Below, one piece after another: positions 56,162-64,000 of a stretch of 64,000 nucleotides of DNA. A model generated the notes under the pieces. It was not told the DNA's origin, made no database searches, and saw only the letters and a list, made by a program, of their open reading frames with translations. The DNA comes from Eutreptiella sp. 'Long Island Sound 2002' (Eukaryota; Euglenozoa; Euglenophyceae; Eutreptiales; Eutreptiaceae). The stretch lies in NCBI GenBank assembly GCA_964036045.1, contig OZ038385.1, forward strand, positions 20,798,720-20,862,719, read 5' to 3'. Position 1 is the first letter of the stretch. Every line of letters begins with the position of its first letter. The position numbers were made by a program, and so were the translations under genes.

Positions 56162-57175
56162 GTGGGGCATGGTGGCTGTACGTGCTGTTGACATGGGTGT
56201 ACGTGCTGATCACTTCTGGTCGCTGTTATTTGTGTGTGACGCTGTTAGGACCATGTTCACTGTTGCCCCTGGCTGGGGAGCAACAGAAGTTGTGTCTATG
56301 CGAAGGAGAGGCGCTGGCGCTGTCGCAGGGGCCTCTGTTTGCGGGCTACGCACCTCAACTCAGTAGAGTGCTCTCTTTTGGGGAGCACTGAGACGCTAAT
56401 GGGACAAGGACTGTCCTGTTTTGGGTTCTGCACTGTTTGTGTGGAACATTTCAAAGTGTTTGCTCCAGTTTTTCTTTGTGTTTTTGGTCTTGCAGGGACC
56501 TGGCTTTTCACAGTGGTGCTGTATGGAGCCCGGGCCACTCTGCCTTTTTCGCGTGGGGCATGCAAACTGTTTTTATGGACCCTAGAAACAGTTTTGGTCT
56601 CTGGTGTGCGCCCAGAGGACCATTGTTTTTGCATGAGTAGCCATACCACTGATGGCACTTTTTTGTGAAAACTGTTTTGAAAAAATCCAGCAGCGGGTTT
56701 TTGGAGCAAAATATTTTGTGCAGGTGCAGCAGGAAAAGCCAAGCCACTGGAAACATACAAAAGCCCCCCACTGATGTTGTAATCTATTTTATTGTGCCAT
56801 ATGGGTTGCCATTTTTTTGTACAATTCAACACCAATTCTCAATCTAACTTAACAAGATATTGTATGATACACACTTAGGCCTAGACAGCTAGGGGTTGAG
56901 GCATAGCACTCTGGTCTATAGAAAGCTAAGGTCACTGAAGCATGTTGTAGATAAGTTTGGACAGCTAGGCCCTGAAGCAAGGTATGCCCACCTTAGACAG
57001 CTAGGGGCAGGGGTCCTGAGGCTTGGTAGGGGAGTGTGTAGGTAGATTTAACCCCATGGTGTAATTGAACCAATTTCAGGGTTTACGGCACCGATCAGTT
57101 TTATATATGGCACAGCAACTCATCCCATCATTTTTGTAGATTATCAAACCCTTCCATAGGTGTATGTCAGGTTTT
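56162..57175 (+). other. Non-coding 3' part of the nested element body
   Basis: Only short frames without domains. Ends at the polypurine tract. Confidence 0.6.
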
Positions 57176-57185
57176 AGGAGGGGAG

Positions 57186-57449
57186 TGTAATGGGATTGAG
57201 CTGCAGTGCATGTGGACGTGGTCTCTGTAGATTATAGGTCGCGCGCGTGTGCGTAGTCTCCAAGATTTGTTACGACATTTAGTGCATGTTTCACAGAGAT
57301 TGTATTATAAAAAGCATTGTGTGTTATTATCTCATTTTGTAGATATATGATGTAGACCCGGACAAAGGATTTGTCGATCTGGGGTCATAATCAGTCATCC
57401 TCTTGGTGTACTTGTGGGATTGGGGTATACGGAGGTATGGCCGGTTACA
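57186..57449 (+). repeat. 3' LTR of the nested element
   Basis: 264 bp, the same ends as the 5' copy with ten substitutions and no indels. Confidence 0.92.
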
Positions 57450-58323
57450 CCTTGGCATGCACGACCCCTATCCCATGAAATCCAAGACTTCCTCTCGAAA
57501 TTCTTACTGATCTTCCATCAGTCTGGGTTTCTCCAAAGAATTCTGTGATCCTTGCCTCGGCCATGACACAATCGGTGTCCTGGGCAAGAGATGAAGGTAT
57601 ATGTAGGCAATATAAACATGTAGACAAGTAATATGTATATGTAACACTTCTATACTATAAAATAGCTTAGAAGAGAGGACGAAATGAAGGCGGTGGCGTC
57701 GCCGCCATCAGAAAAACTGACGGCTACGAGTCGTCGCCATCAGGATCTCCACTGAGATCCTGCCCAAACTGGGCCAAACAGTGGTTTTTCGGCGAAAAAC
57801 AGTGAAATATAGTGATTTTTGAGCCAAAAACACTCATTTCGCGTGTCTCCCCCCAACGCGCCGCGTAGCCGACACGACGCGTTTCTGTCCCAATTCAAAC
57901 TATATATGAAGAGGGCCACTGTTGGGCCACATAATGGGCGCCCGGCTGATTCCTGGGATCGCCTCAGGATTTTTTAAAAAAATCGTGAACGTGACTGACT
58001 TCGCAAAAATTGACCTTCGCGGAACGCCGCGAAAAAGGTCACGTTATATTCCTATATTTCTAAAACCGATAAATCAATAATAAAATTGGTTAAAATCTTC
58101 AGAAATCGAAAAATAAAACTTCGATCTGGGGCTGCGTCGCGCAGGCGACGAACGTCGTCGCCAGCCCAGAAATGACGAAAAATGACGATTTCTGGGGTAT
58201 TTTACAGAAACTCCACAGAAATCGGGATGCCATAAGGCTGGGAATGAGCCCAGGAAAATTCCTGATGCGAAGAGCGCCACAGGCTGGGCAGCGGGTATGG
58301 GTGAGGCACCCCATACCGCTTCA

Positions 58324-59190
58324 CTTAGTGCTCACCGTGCCTTCGAAGGCTGGTGCTGGCGTCAGTGAGTGTAGTGTAGTGGTTTCTCCTGTCCCGCGTC
58401 CTTTTCCCCGTGGGCAGGGGAGTACGTTAGCTTTTTGCCCTCAGAAAAATGGGCGTTTTGTATGCCCTTAGCACACATGGCCACCCCTGCCCTCTAGTAG
58501 GTAGGGCGTTTGCCGTCTTCCCCCAAGGTTAGGCGCCAGCACAGAAACTGGGCGCCATAGGAGTGGTAATAGTACCTGATTAGGACCTTCGGTCAGACGT
58601 CAGCGAAGCCCTGTCTCCGGGAGCCACGAAGGGGAGAGAAGTGAGACACATACAGACATACGTAGCACACTTAGAGGTATGGTAAACCCTGTAAGGAAGG
58701 GTAGAACCCTATGGGTCTGGACCAGTCAGGGGTCCTAACTGTGGGCACACCCGTCCCCAAGGAGGGTGGACACGCCTTGCTTCATAACACCTTGCTTGTC
58801 ATTCCCCCCTCGAGTAGTAAGCCACCGCTCTTCGCTGGCTCCCCAAGGTCATTACATCAGGGCAGTTCCCATGCAACACATGGTCAACAAGGCACACACT
58901 CGCTGGGTGGCTGCAAACCTGATAAGCGGCCACCTGGTCCACGCTGGTAACCATAGGCATGCGACTGGAGGGCACAGCCAGGGCAGGAACAGTGCTCCGC
59001 AGGCAGCGGATGTGTAGGTGTTTGGAGCGCAGAGCCCGATTGAGGGTGGGAGTTAGTACATTCAGCGTAACTGGAGCTCTACAGGAGTTCTGAGCCTGTC
59101 GTGGCACACACTGAGTAGGTCTAGCTGTTTTGCACAAAAGTGCTCACCGCTTCATCGGAGATTAGGAAGCAGTCAATAGACTGACACAGT
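58324..59190. other. Region between LTR-like repeat and chromovirus remnant
   Basis: No supported gene. It may be 3' non-coding sequence of the chromovirus remnant, which reads on the minus strand. Confidence 0.4.
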
Positions 59191-59194
59191 GAGA

Positions 59195-59875
59195 TTAGTT
59201 TTTCTTTTTCCGCTTGGACAGAGTCTGAGCACGGGTTAGTAGCTGTCCCTCGTTACTCTCAACGAGGTAAGAACGAAAGAACGGGTTGATACTCCCATCT
59301 GGCTGTATAGAGGCGGACATGGGTTCCCAGGTCGCCTCAGATAGCCCATAGCCATCCCATAGGGTTAGGAATTTCCAGCCCTGTTTATACTCGTGGCGTG
59401 CAATACCTGCAACCACGTAGTAGCCATCGACTGCCATCTCATCGGCAGTGATCTCTTTGAGTTCGTCTGCCGGGCTGGCAGCGTTCTCTAGGTCGATACG
59501 CTCCACCTCACTTTACCTGAGGCGCCATTCATCCCAGGACAAATCGTCAGGGGAGTGATAGCGCCTCAAATGTTTAGGCGCACAAAGCAGTTCACCACCT
59601 AGACGTGGACTGCACCTGACATGGATCCTAGATCCATCTATCCTGATGATACGATAGGGCCCAAAATAAGGATCCTGTAGACAGTTACGGGGCCAGGAGG
59701 GTAGGCGTGAATGGTGCACCAAAACAAGGCCACCAACCTTGAAGCTAGCAGGCCACCGTAGGCGATTCCGTCGGCTCAGCTCACGGTCACGGATATGTCT
59801 CAGGTTAGTCCCAGCCTGGTTAGCCATAGACTGCTTGTGTTCCAGCCAATGGGGTTTCCCTGTGACGCGTATTCG
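59195..59875 (-). pseudogene. Chromovirus (Ty3/gypsy) integrase C-terminus and chromodomain
   Basis: On the minus strand, WLEHKQSMANQAGTNLRHIR then an SH3-like module with FKVGGLVLVHHSRLP and the GPY/F motif (DPYFGPYRIIRID), typical of Ty3/gypsy integrase C-termini. After an in-frame TAA (59513) the same frame continues into a chromodomain (YYVVAGIARHEYKQGWKFLT, LWDGYGLSEATWEPMS) ending KRKKKN at 59195. Chromodomains direct insertion toward modified chromatin. Upstream pol is missing: a 10-bp minisatellite replaces it from 59876 on. Confidence 0.85.
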
Positions 59876-60113
59876 ATAAGGCAGGATACGGCAAGATACG
59901 GCAGGATACGGCAGGATACGGCAGGATACGGCAGGATACGGCAGGATACGGCAGGATACGGCAGGATACGGCAGGATACAGGAGGATACGGCAGGATACA
60001 GCAGGATACGGCAGGATACGCAGGATACGGCAGGATACGGCAGGATACGGCAGGATACGGCAGATACGGCAGGATACAGCAGGATACGGCAGGATACGGC
60101 AGGATACGACAGG
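59876..60113. repeat. (GCAGGATACG)n minisatellite
   Basis: About 23 copies of a 10-bp unit, GCAGGATACG, with a few ACA variants and three one-base deletions. It abuts the integrase remnant and is open in several frames because of its composition. Confidence 0.97.
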
Positions 60114-60490
60114 GTCCAAAATATCTGCTTGTTTGCACTTCGAAAACAACCATTTTGCGTCCATTCAGCGTTCGGTGGTATTTCATACTGTTCTTGCATG
60201 CCTATTGTGACTTTCCCGGCTGACAACCCGCTTCATGTACACCAATTATTCGTTTCAAAAAAGAAGAAGATTGCTAGCTGCCTCCTGAGCTTGGTGGTAT
60301 TTCATCCTGTTCCTGCGTGCCCATTGTGCCGTTTCTGTTTAGGTTGACAACCCGCCTTGCTGCACACCCATTCTCGGTTTCGAAAAAGAAAATGATTGCT
60401 ACGTGATTGCGTACGAAACACTTCCTGTGTCCCAAAACACAATACGCACGAGCATAAAAAAAGACAATCACATCATTGCAGCCTGCACTA
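60114..60490. repeat. Duplicated ~110-bp block
   Basis: GGTGGTATTTCAT(A/C)CTGTTC(T/C)TGC(A/G)TGCC followed by ATTGTG...TTGACAACCCGC...ACACC...CGTTTCAAAAAAGAA occurs at 60175-60270 and again at 60292-60390. No gene. Confidence 0.75.
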
Positions 60491-60496
60491 TTATGC

Positions 60497-61366
60497 TTAT
60501 AGACTTTCCGTGTACCTCTGCTCCATGTTATGTAGGTTACAGCAGAAAATGAACAGGCCGGCAAGGAAGTCGTAGTTATAGGGGCGCCCGGGAGCCTCAT
60601 CACGGCCGTTCCAGAATCGCCACTTCTAAACATTGCTGAAAACATTCTCCACTAGATGACGGCCTTCATTGATCATCTGGTTGTAATGCACCATGAACCA
60701 GGTCAATCGGCCATCGGCCACACGGCAGAACATGGTGTCCGCAGTGCTGTAGTGACAGTCACCGAGGCGGAAGTCAGGCCGAGGACCATTAAAGTTCCAG
60801 GGAATGGATGCATCCATGTCCGCCGTCATCCCAGCATCGGTGGCACGCGGCGGATACCACCACGAGCAGGCAATGATCTCGCGCCCCCAGTTGATCATGG
60901 CATTAAACACGAGCGCATGCCCGCGGTAAGTGGGTTCGTCAAACCAGAACAGCTCTTTGTCTACCGCGTGCGAAGGTGACTGGATGGCCACATGCGTGCT
61001 ATCGACAATAGCAGACACATGGCGGTGAATTGGATGACTGTGTTGGTGGAATTCCCATCGGCGTTCAAAAGCATCCGTGAACGTATCCCACAGGTGAGCC
61101 CGTTGTGACACGTCACGTAGTACTTGGATACAGTAGTCCCGACCAACTCCCAATGTCCTCGCACATGCAATCTGGCTGTACCCCAATCGCAGGAAAGAGA
61201 TTGTAATTACAAACTCCTCTAATGTGAAAATGGAATTTGCCACCAGGAACAGCAGAAATTCCATTCTGTACCCGGTGGCATTCATGAGCGGCATTGCTGC
61301 AAGTGGAGCGCAGTGCGGGGAGGCGCCGCTATCAGAACGATCCACAGAGATCCGCGTAAACTTCAA
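60497..61366 (-). pseudogene. PIF/Harbinger-type (DDE_Tnp_4) transposase with one premature stop
   Basis: Frame 61366-60626 carries a helix-turn-helix-like segment (FLRLGYSQIACARTLGVGRD). Catalytic boxes follow: VSAIVDSTHVAI (first Asp), RLGDCHYS (second Asp) and RHLVENVFSN (Glu). A TAG at 60626-60628 ends it, but the same frame continues KWRFWNGRDEAPGRPYNYDF and on through FCCNLHNMEQRYTESL to TAA at 60497. That extension is the normal C-terminal LHN box of the family. Full length would be ~289 residues. Either the TAG is a recent nonsense mutation or it is read through. No TIRs or TTA/TAA target duplication were identified. Confidence 0.82.
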
Positions 61367-61571
61367 GACTTAAGGACTGAAGAACTTAAATGTTTGAGCA
61401 GTGCAGACACCATATAACAACAGAACAACAAAAAATTCTAATAGTGCTAATATAACCAATGAGTAACATTCTTCTTTCATTGTCTCAGATATGTGCTGTC
61501 TATGAAATCAACAGTGAGGGCAACGAAGCAATCCATGGCTCTTGGCGGGAACGGTGTTTGATGGTCCTCCA

Positions 61572-61682
61572 CTCTTAAGGAGTGTCAGTGAAGCGCTGCC
61601 ATCCATGATTCTTGCGAGCCGGGCCAAGTGACGTGAAAGGTGCCTGATGGTCCTCCACTCTTAATGAGTCTCAGTGCGGCGA
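61572..61682. repeat. Duplicated TGATGGTCCTCCACTCTTAA block
   Basis: The block with following (G/T)GAGT(G/C)TCAGTG occurs at ~61560 and ~61647, about 87 bp apart. Confidence 0.75.
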
Positions 61683-61710
61683 ATGACAGCACCGCCAACA
61701 ATGCGACAAG

Positions 61711-62047
61711 GTTCACAATGTGGTACACGCTTCCAACCCTGTGTGCAGGGCGTCCATCATATGAGGCGACGCCGCGACAAGGGTTCACACTATGGTTCAC
61801 GTTTCCATCCCTGTGTGCAGGGCGTCCAACGTGAGGCGACGCTGCTACAACAGTTCACGCTGTGGTACACGCTTCCACCCCTCTGTTCAGGGCGTCCATC
61901 ATATGAGGCGACGCCGCAACAAGGGTTCACGCTGTGGTTCACGCTTCCACCCCTGTGTGCAGGGCGTCCAACGTGAGGCGACGCCGCTGCAAGAGTTCAG
62001 GCTGTGGTACACGCTTCCACCCCTCTGTGCAGGGCGTCCAACATGAG
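61711..62047. repeat. Tandem repeat with alternating 72/70-bp units
   Basis: GTTCAC(A/G)(C/A)T(A/G)TGGT(A/T)CACG anchors start at 61711, 61783, 61853, 61925 and 61995. Spacings are 72, 70, 72 and 70. Units alternate between CATCATATGAGGCGACG and CAACGTGAGGCGACG versions, so the true period is a 142-bp dimer. The repeats leave ~24-residue periodic frames open, which feed into the start of the next reading frame. Confidence 0.92.
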
Positions 62048-62885
62048 GGGTGTGCGTGGGCAGAGAACTACGGATTCATTCAAAAGATTGTTGCTTTGCA
62101 TCTTCAGCCGCACTGGCAGAAACTTCACGCGCATTTGCGAGGTGCTGCCCAACGAGTACACGCCTCAATGGAAAGCGGCGCGCATTGGGCCGCATGGACA
62201 TGGCAGTTTGCTTGGTGATGATGTTTGGTACGCCGTGTATCGGGACTACAGTGATCTGCCGTCGGACACCTGGAAACAAACTGCCAGATCACTGTGGCTG
62301 GCCATGCTGTCTGAGAGAGGGGTGACGCCCACCACTGCAGATCAAATAAAGTTTGATGTCTTTGTCACCAGTTTGCAGGATGCGCCTGCGTGGCGAGAAC
62401 AAAAGAAATTGGAAAAGGCTGGGCGTGGAGGCCAGAAGGAGGCGTCTGCCGATGCGCACGCTCTTGGTCTTGGCCCCAGCTCATTGGAGAGGCGGAAGCA
62501 CACACTGGCCAGCTACCTCATGGGTCCGAATGCAGTGGGCCGGCAGCCAAGCACAGGGACACGGCGCCCCACCAGTGGTCCTGCACCTCAGCGGCGCTGC
62601 AAGACACCGGGTGGCACATGCTACGCGCCAGTGCCAAAGAACTGCAGCAAGGGAATATGCACACCGCACTGCCTGAGCTTCCAAATTGCCTATGCACAGC
62701 GGTTTGCAACTTGTACGCCATGCAAATACAAAAAGTCTGGAGTTCGACACAGGCACACACCACGTGCCACTGATGCAACGGAGCTCGCACCTTGGATTGG
62801 GGACGTTGACTCAGCCGCAGCCGTTGACTCAGCCGCAGACGTTCTCAGCACGAGCACCGCGGACACAGGACCTGCCACCAGATAA
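62043..62885 (+). CDS. Uncharacterised Cys-containing protein frame
   Basis: The first ATG after the tandem repeat is at 62043, the stop is TAA at 62883-62885, about 280 residues. Residues ~35-130 look globular (LLGDDVWYAVYRDYSDLPSD...LWLAMLSERG...). The C-terminal part is basic with a Cys cluster (CKTPGGTCYAPVPKNCSKGI, CTPHC, CTPCKYKK) that may bind metal. I recognise no family. It overlaps the next frame (+1) by about 190 bp, so both may belong to one protein joined by a short intron or a frameshift. Its place beside a Harbinger transposase on the other strand raises the possibility that it is the element's second protein; there is no sequence proof. Confidence 0.45.
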   Translation: MRGVRGQRTTDSFKRLLLCIFSRTGRNFTRICEVLPNEYTPQWKAARIGPHGHGSLLGDDVWYAVYRDYSDLPSDTWKQTARSLWLAMLSERGVTPTTADQIKFDVFVTSLQDAPAWREQKKLEKAGRGGQKEASADAHALGLGPSSLERRKHTLASYLMGPNAVGRQPSTGTRRPTSGPAPQRRCKTPGGTCYAPVPKNCSKGICTPHCLSFQIAYAQRFATCTPCKYKKSGVRHRHTPRATDATELAPWIGDVDSAAAVDSAADVLSTSTADTGPATR

Positions 62886-63768
62886 TGCGGAAGAGGAGAC
62901 CGTCGAGGCCTACCTAGAGAGGCTGTTGGGTTCAGCTCCGCGGCGCAATTCCTTGCCCAGACGCCCGGGTGACACGCCATCTGAAGATGCTGATTTTGCA
63001 GAAGCGCAGACCGCAAATTTGCTTCATGACTTACAGCAACCGCCGCCAGCAGAGCGCAGACCCTCGGCGGATAGCGGCCGGTACATTGTGGAAGCCCCGA
63101 AGAAGAACTATCACTGCATTGTGTGCTATTGCTTTCTGTTGAACACTGCAGTTCTGCCTTGTGGACACACGATCTGCAAAGACTGTGCAGGGAGGATCAG
63201 CCGGTGCCCACTGGATCGTACTGTTTTCGTTGCTGCCAACACCCCCAGGAACCGCGCTGTTCAGGATGCTGTGCAAGAATTTCTGCTGTCGGAAGGGGCT
63301 CGTACTGCAGGCGCGATACTGGCAGCAGCAGGAGCTGCAATATTCTCTCCGGGATCCTCAACAAGACCACTGACAAATGCGGATGCCATGCGACAGGCCA
63401 GATTGCGAGCCTTCATGCACCTGTTGACACTGGATCCTCCTGGTGAACTAGCAGCAGAACCTCCTGGTGCAGCAGCAGCGTGTCCTGATTCACCATGCTC
63501 CCAGATACCAGCGCCAGCAGTGATTTCCAGAACGGTGGCTTCGTTGGACTCTCAGCGGTTGCGACAGCGGGAATGGAAGTGCACAACAGTGCAGCGTCGT
63601 GTGGAGCGGTCTGAGCAGCCACGTGCAGCAGCTGGAACATTGGTGCACGTCATGTTCAACGACGGCTGGTACGAAGGCCTGGCCGGCGGCGGTACTGTTG
63701 AATTCGGCGATGGAACAAGATTTCTCTGGAGCCGCATCCGCACCTGGCATGCAGCCAGCGACCACTAA
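62692..63768 (+). CDS. RING-finger protein with a C-terminal Tudor-like tail
   Basis: About 358 residues from the first ATG (62692; 62773 is an alternative), stop TAA at 63766. A RING lies at ~143-180: CIVC...CGHTICKDC...CPLD, that is C3HC3 with Asp at the eighth ligand, as in TRAF-type RINGs. RINGs usually recruit E2 enzymes for ubiquitin transfer. The N-terminal part is Gln/Pro-rich then acidic, the middle Ala/Pro-rich. The C-terminal TLVHVMFNDGWYEG...TVEFGDGTRFLW looks like a small barrel of Tudor/Agenet type; this is a weak match by eye. The 5' end is uncertain because of the overlap with the upstream frame. Confidence 0.65.
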   Translation: MHSGLQLVRHANTKSLEFDTGTHHVPLMQRSSHLGLGTLTQPQPLTQPQTFSARAPRTQDLPPDNAEEETVEAYLERLLGSAPRRNSLPRRPGDTPSEDADFAEAQTANLLHDLQQPPPAERRPSADSGRYIVEAPKKNYHCIVCYCFLLNTAVLPCGHTICKDCAGRISRCPLDRTVFVAANTPRNRAVQDAVQEFLLSEGARTAGAILAAAGAAIFSPGSSTRPLTNADAMRQARLRAFMHLLTLDPPGELAAEPPGAAAACPDSPCSQIPAPAVISRTVASLDSQRLRQREWKCTTVQRRVERSEQPRAAAGTLVHVMFNDGWYEGLAGGGTVEFGDGTRFLWSRIRTWHAASDH

Positions 63769-63835
63769 GGTCAGCTAAGTATACTATTTTGGTGGTATAT
63801 TTAATTATTTTTTTTGTTTATCTGTTTTTTTGTAT

Positions 63836-63953
63836 GCACAGTGGCATGCACCATAGTGCAGCAGTATCACCATATATTTTTGTATGTCTATAACTTCTTT
63901 TGTTGTTGATTATTTATATTATCGCACAGTGGAATACACCACAGTGCAGCTTC
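63836..63953. repeat. Two copies of a GCACAGTGG(C/A)AT(G/A)CACCA(T/C) near-palindrome
   Basis: GCACAGTGGCATGCACCATA then GTGCAGC at 63838, and GCACAGTGGAATACACCACA then GTGCAGC at 63925. Each is an imperfect inverted repeat (GCAC...GTGC). They lie in the AT-rich stretch after the RING gene. Confidence 0.75.
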
Positions 63954-64000
63954 TTCAGACACACGCATCGAATGGCCAGTCGTCTTTCTGCTCAGTGTAA

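Larger units (their letters stand above)
55168..57449 (+). mobile_element. Small nested LTR retroelement with intact ends
   Basis: 264-bp LTRs at 55168-55431 and 57186-57449 both start TGTAATGGGATTG and end TTACA; they differ at ten positions (~96% identity). CCTTG lies directly outside both ends (55163-55167 and 57450-57454), a 5-bp target duplication, and copy A at 53420s shows the uninterrupted target. A polypurine tract (AGGAGGGGAG, 57176-57185) precedes the 3' LTR. The 1.75-kb body has one short protein frame and no pol, so the element is non-autonomous and of TRIM or TR-GAG type. Confidence 0.93.
55128..58323 (-). mobile_element. LTR-like repeat, copy B, split by a nested element
   Basis: 55128-55167 and 57450-58323 together match copy A from end to end, giving the same ~910-bp TGAAG...CTTCA unit. 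The 2.3-kb insertion at 55168-57449 interrupts it after CCTTG. No polypurine tract precedes its minus-strand start, so it would be the 5' LTR if paired with copy A. Confidence 0.75.

Noticed and set aside
59795-60226. Long frames rich in YPAVSCRIL or DTAGYGRIRQ
   Set aside because: Translation of the 10-bp minisatellite in different frames.
7943-60628. Nuclear reassignment of UAG, suggested by in-frame TAG in the LINE (7943, ~12077) and the Harbinger transposase (60626)
   Set aside because: All cases are in mobile-element genes that show or may show decay. The chromovirus has an in-frame TAA of the same kind, and the chromodomain frame at 45321 ends in TAG at a natural end. Host genes here give no test.

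Overview
This window looks like nuclear DNA from a microbial eukaryote, possibly an alga or other free-living protist. The reasons are two genes with long spliceosomal GT-AG introns, class I and class II transposable elements of eukaryotic type, low gene density, many micro- and minisatellites and long poly-G/poly-C runs. Interstitial telomere-like motifs (CCCTAA)n point to a TTAGGG-type telomere. I cannot name the organism. There is no sign of a bacterial, plasmid or organelle genome.

Layout. 1-5.4 kb: a satellite of ~1165-bp units (2.2 copies) ending at a CCCTAA motif and a perfect hairpin, then AT-rich satellites and a divergent inverted copy of the same repeat family. 5.4-7.4 kb: no gene recognised. 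7.4-14.1 kb: a decayed minus-strand non-LTR retrotransposon with APE-type endonuclease, reverse transcriptase, RNase H-like and zinc-knuckle parts. 14.8-23.2 kb: a minus-strand, intron-split receptor-type class III adenylyl cyclase (signal peptide, short ectodomain, one membrane helix, cyclase domain) resembling trypanosomatid receptor cyclases. 26.8-38.1 kb: a complete nine-exon plus-strand gene for a CAPER/RBM39 splicing factor (RS domain, two RRMs, UHM). One of its introns holds a copy of the satellite family found at the left end.

38-64 kb is mostly a graveyard of mobile elements. It holds a complete-looking pogo/Tc1-type DNA transposon with TIRs and TA target duplication (42.1-44.9 kb), a chromodomain fragment (45.1 kb), a ~500-bp inverted duplication carrying a conserved reading frame (49.2-50.4 kb), and two ~910-bp LTR-like repeats. 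One of those repeats is split by a small nested LTR element with perfect TG...CA ends, 264-bp LTRs and a 5-bp target duplication (55.2-57.4 kb). Further right are a chromovirus integrase/chromodomain remnant (59.2-59.9 kb), a 10-bp minisatellite, a Harbinger-type transposase with one premature stop (60.5-61.4 kb), a higher-order tandem repeat, and two overlapping plus-strand reading frames, one with a RING finger (62.0-63.8 kb).

Only the splicing factor and the cyclase look like host genes. They are unrelated in function: one acts in pre-mRNA splicing and the other in cAMP signalling at a membrane. Most of the rest is repeat biology, with nesting that allows relative dating of several insertions.
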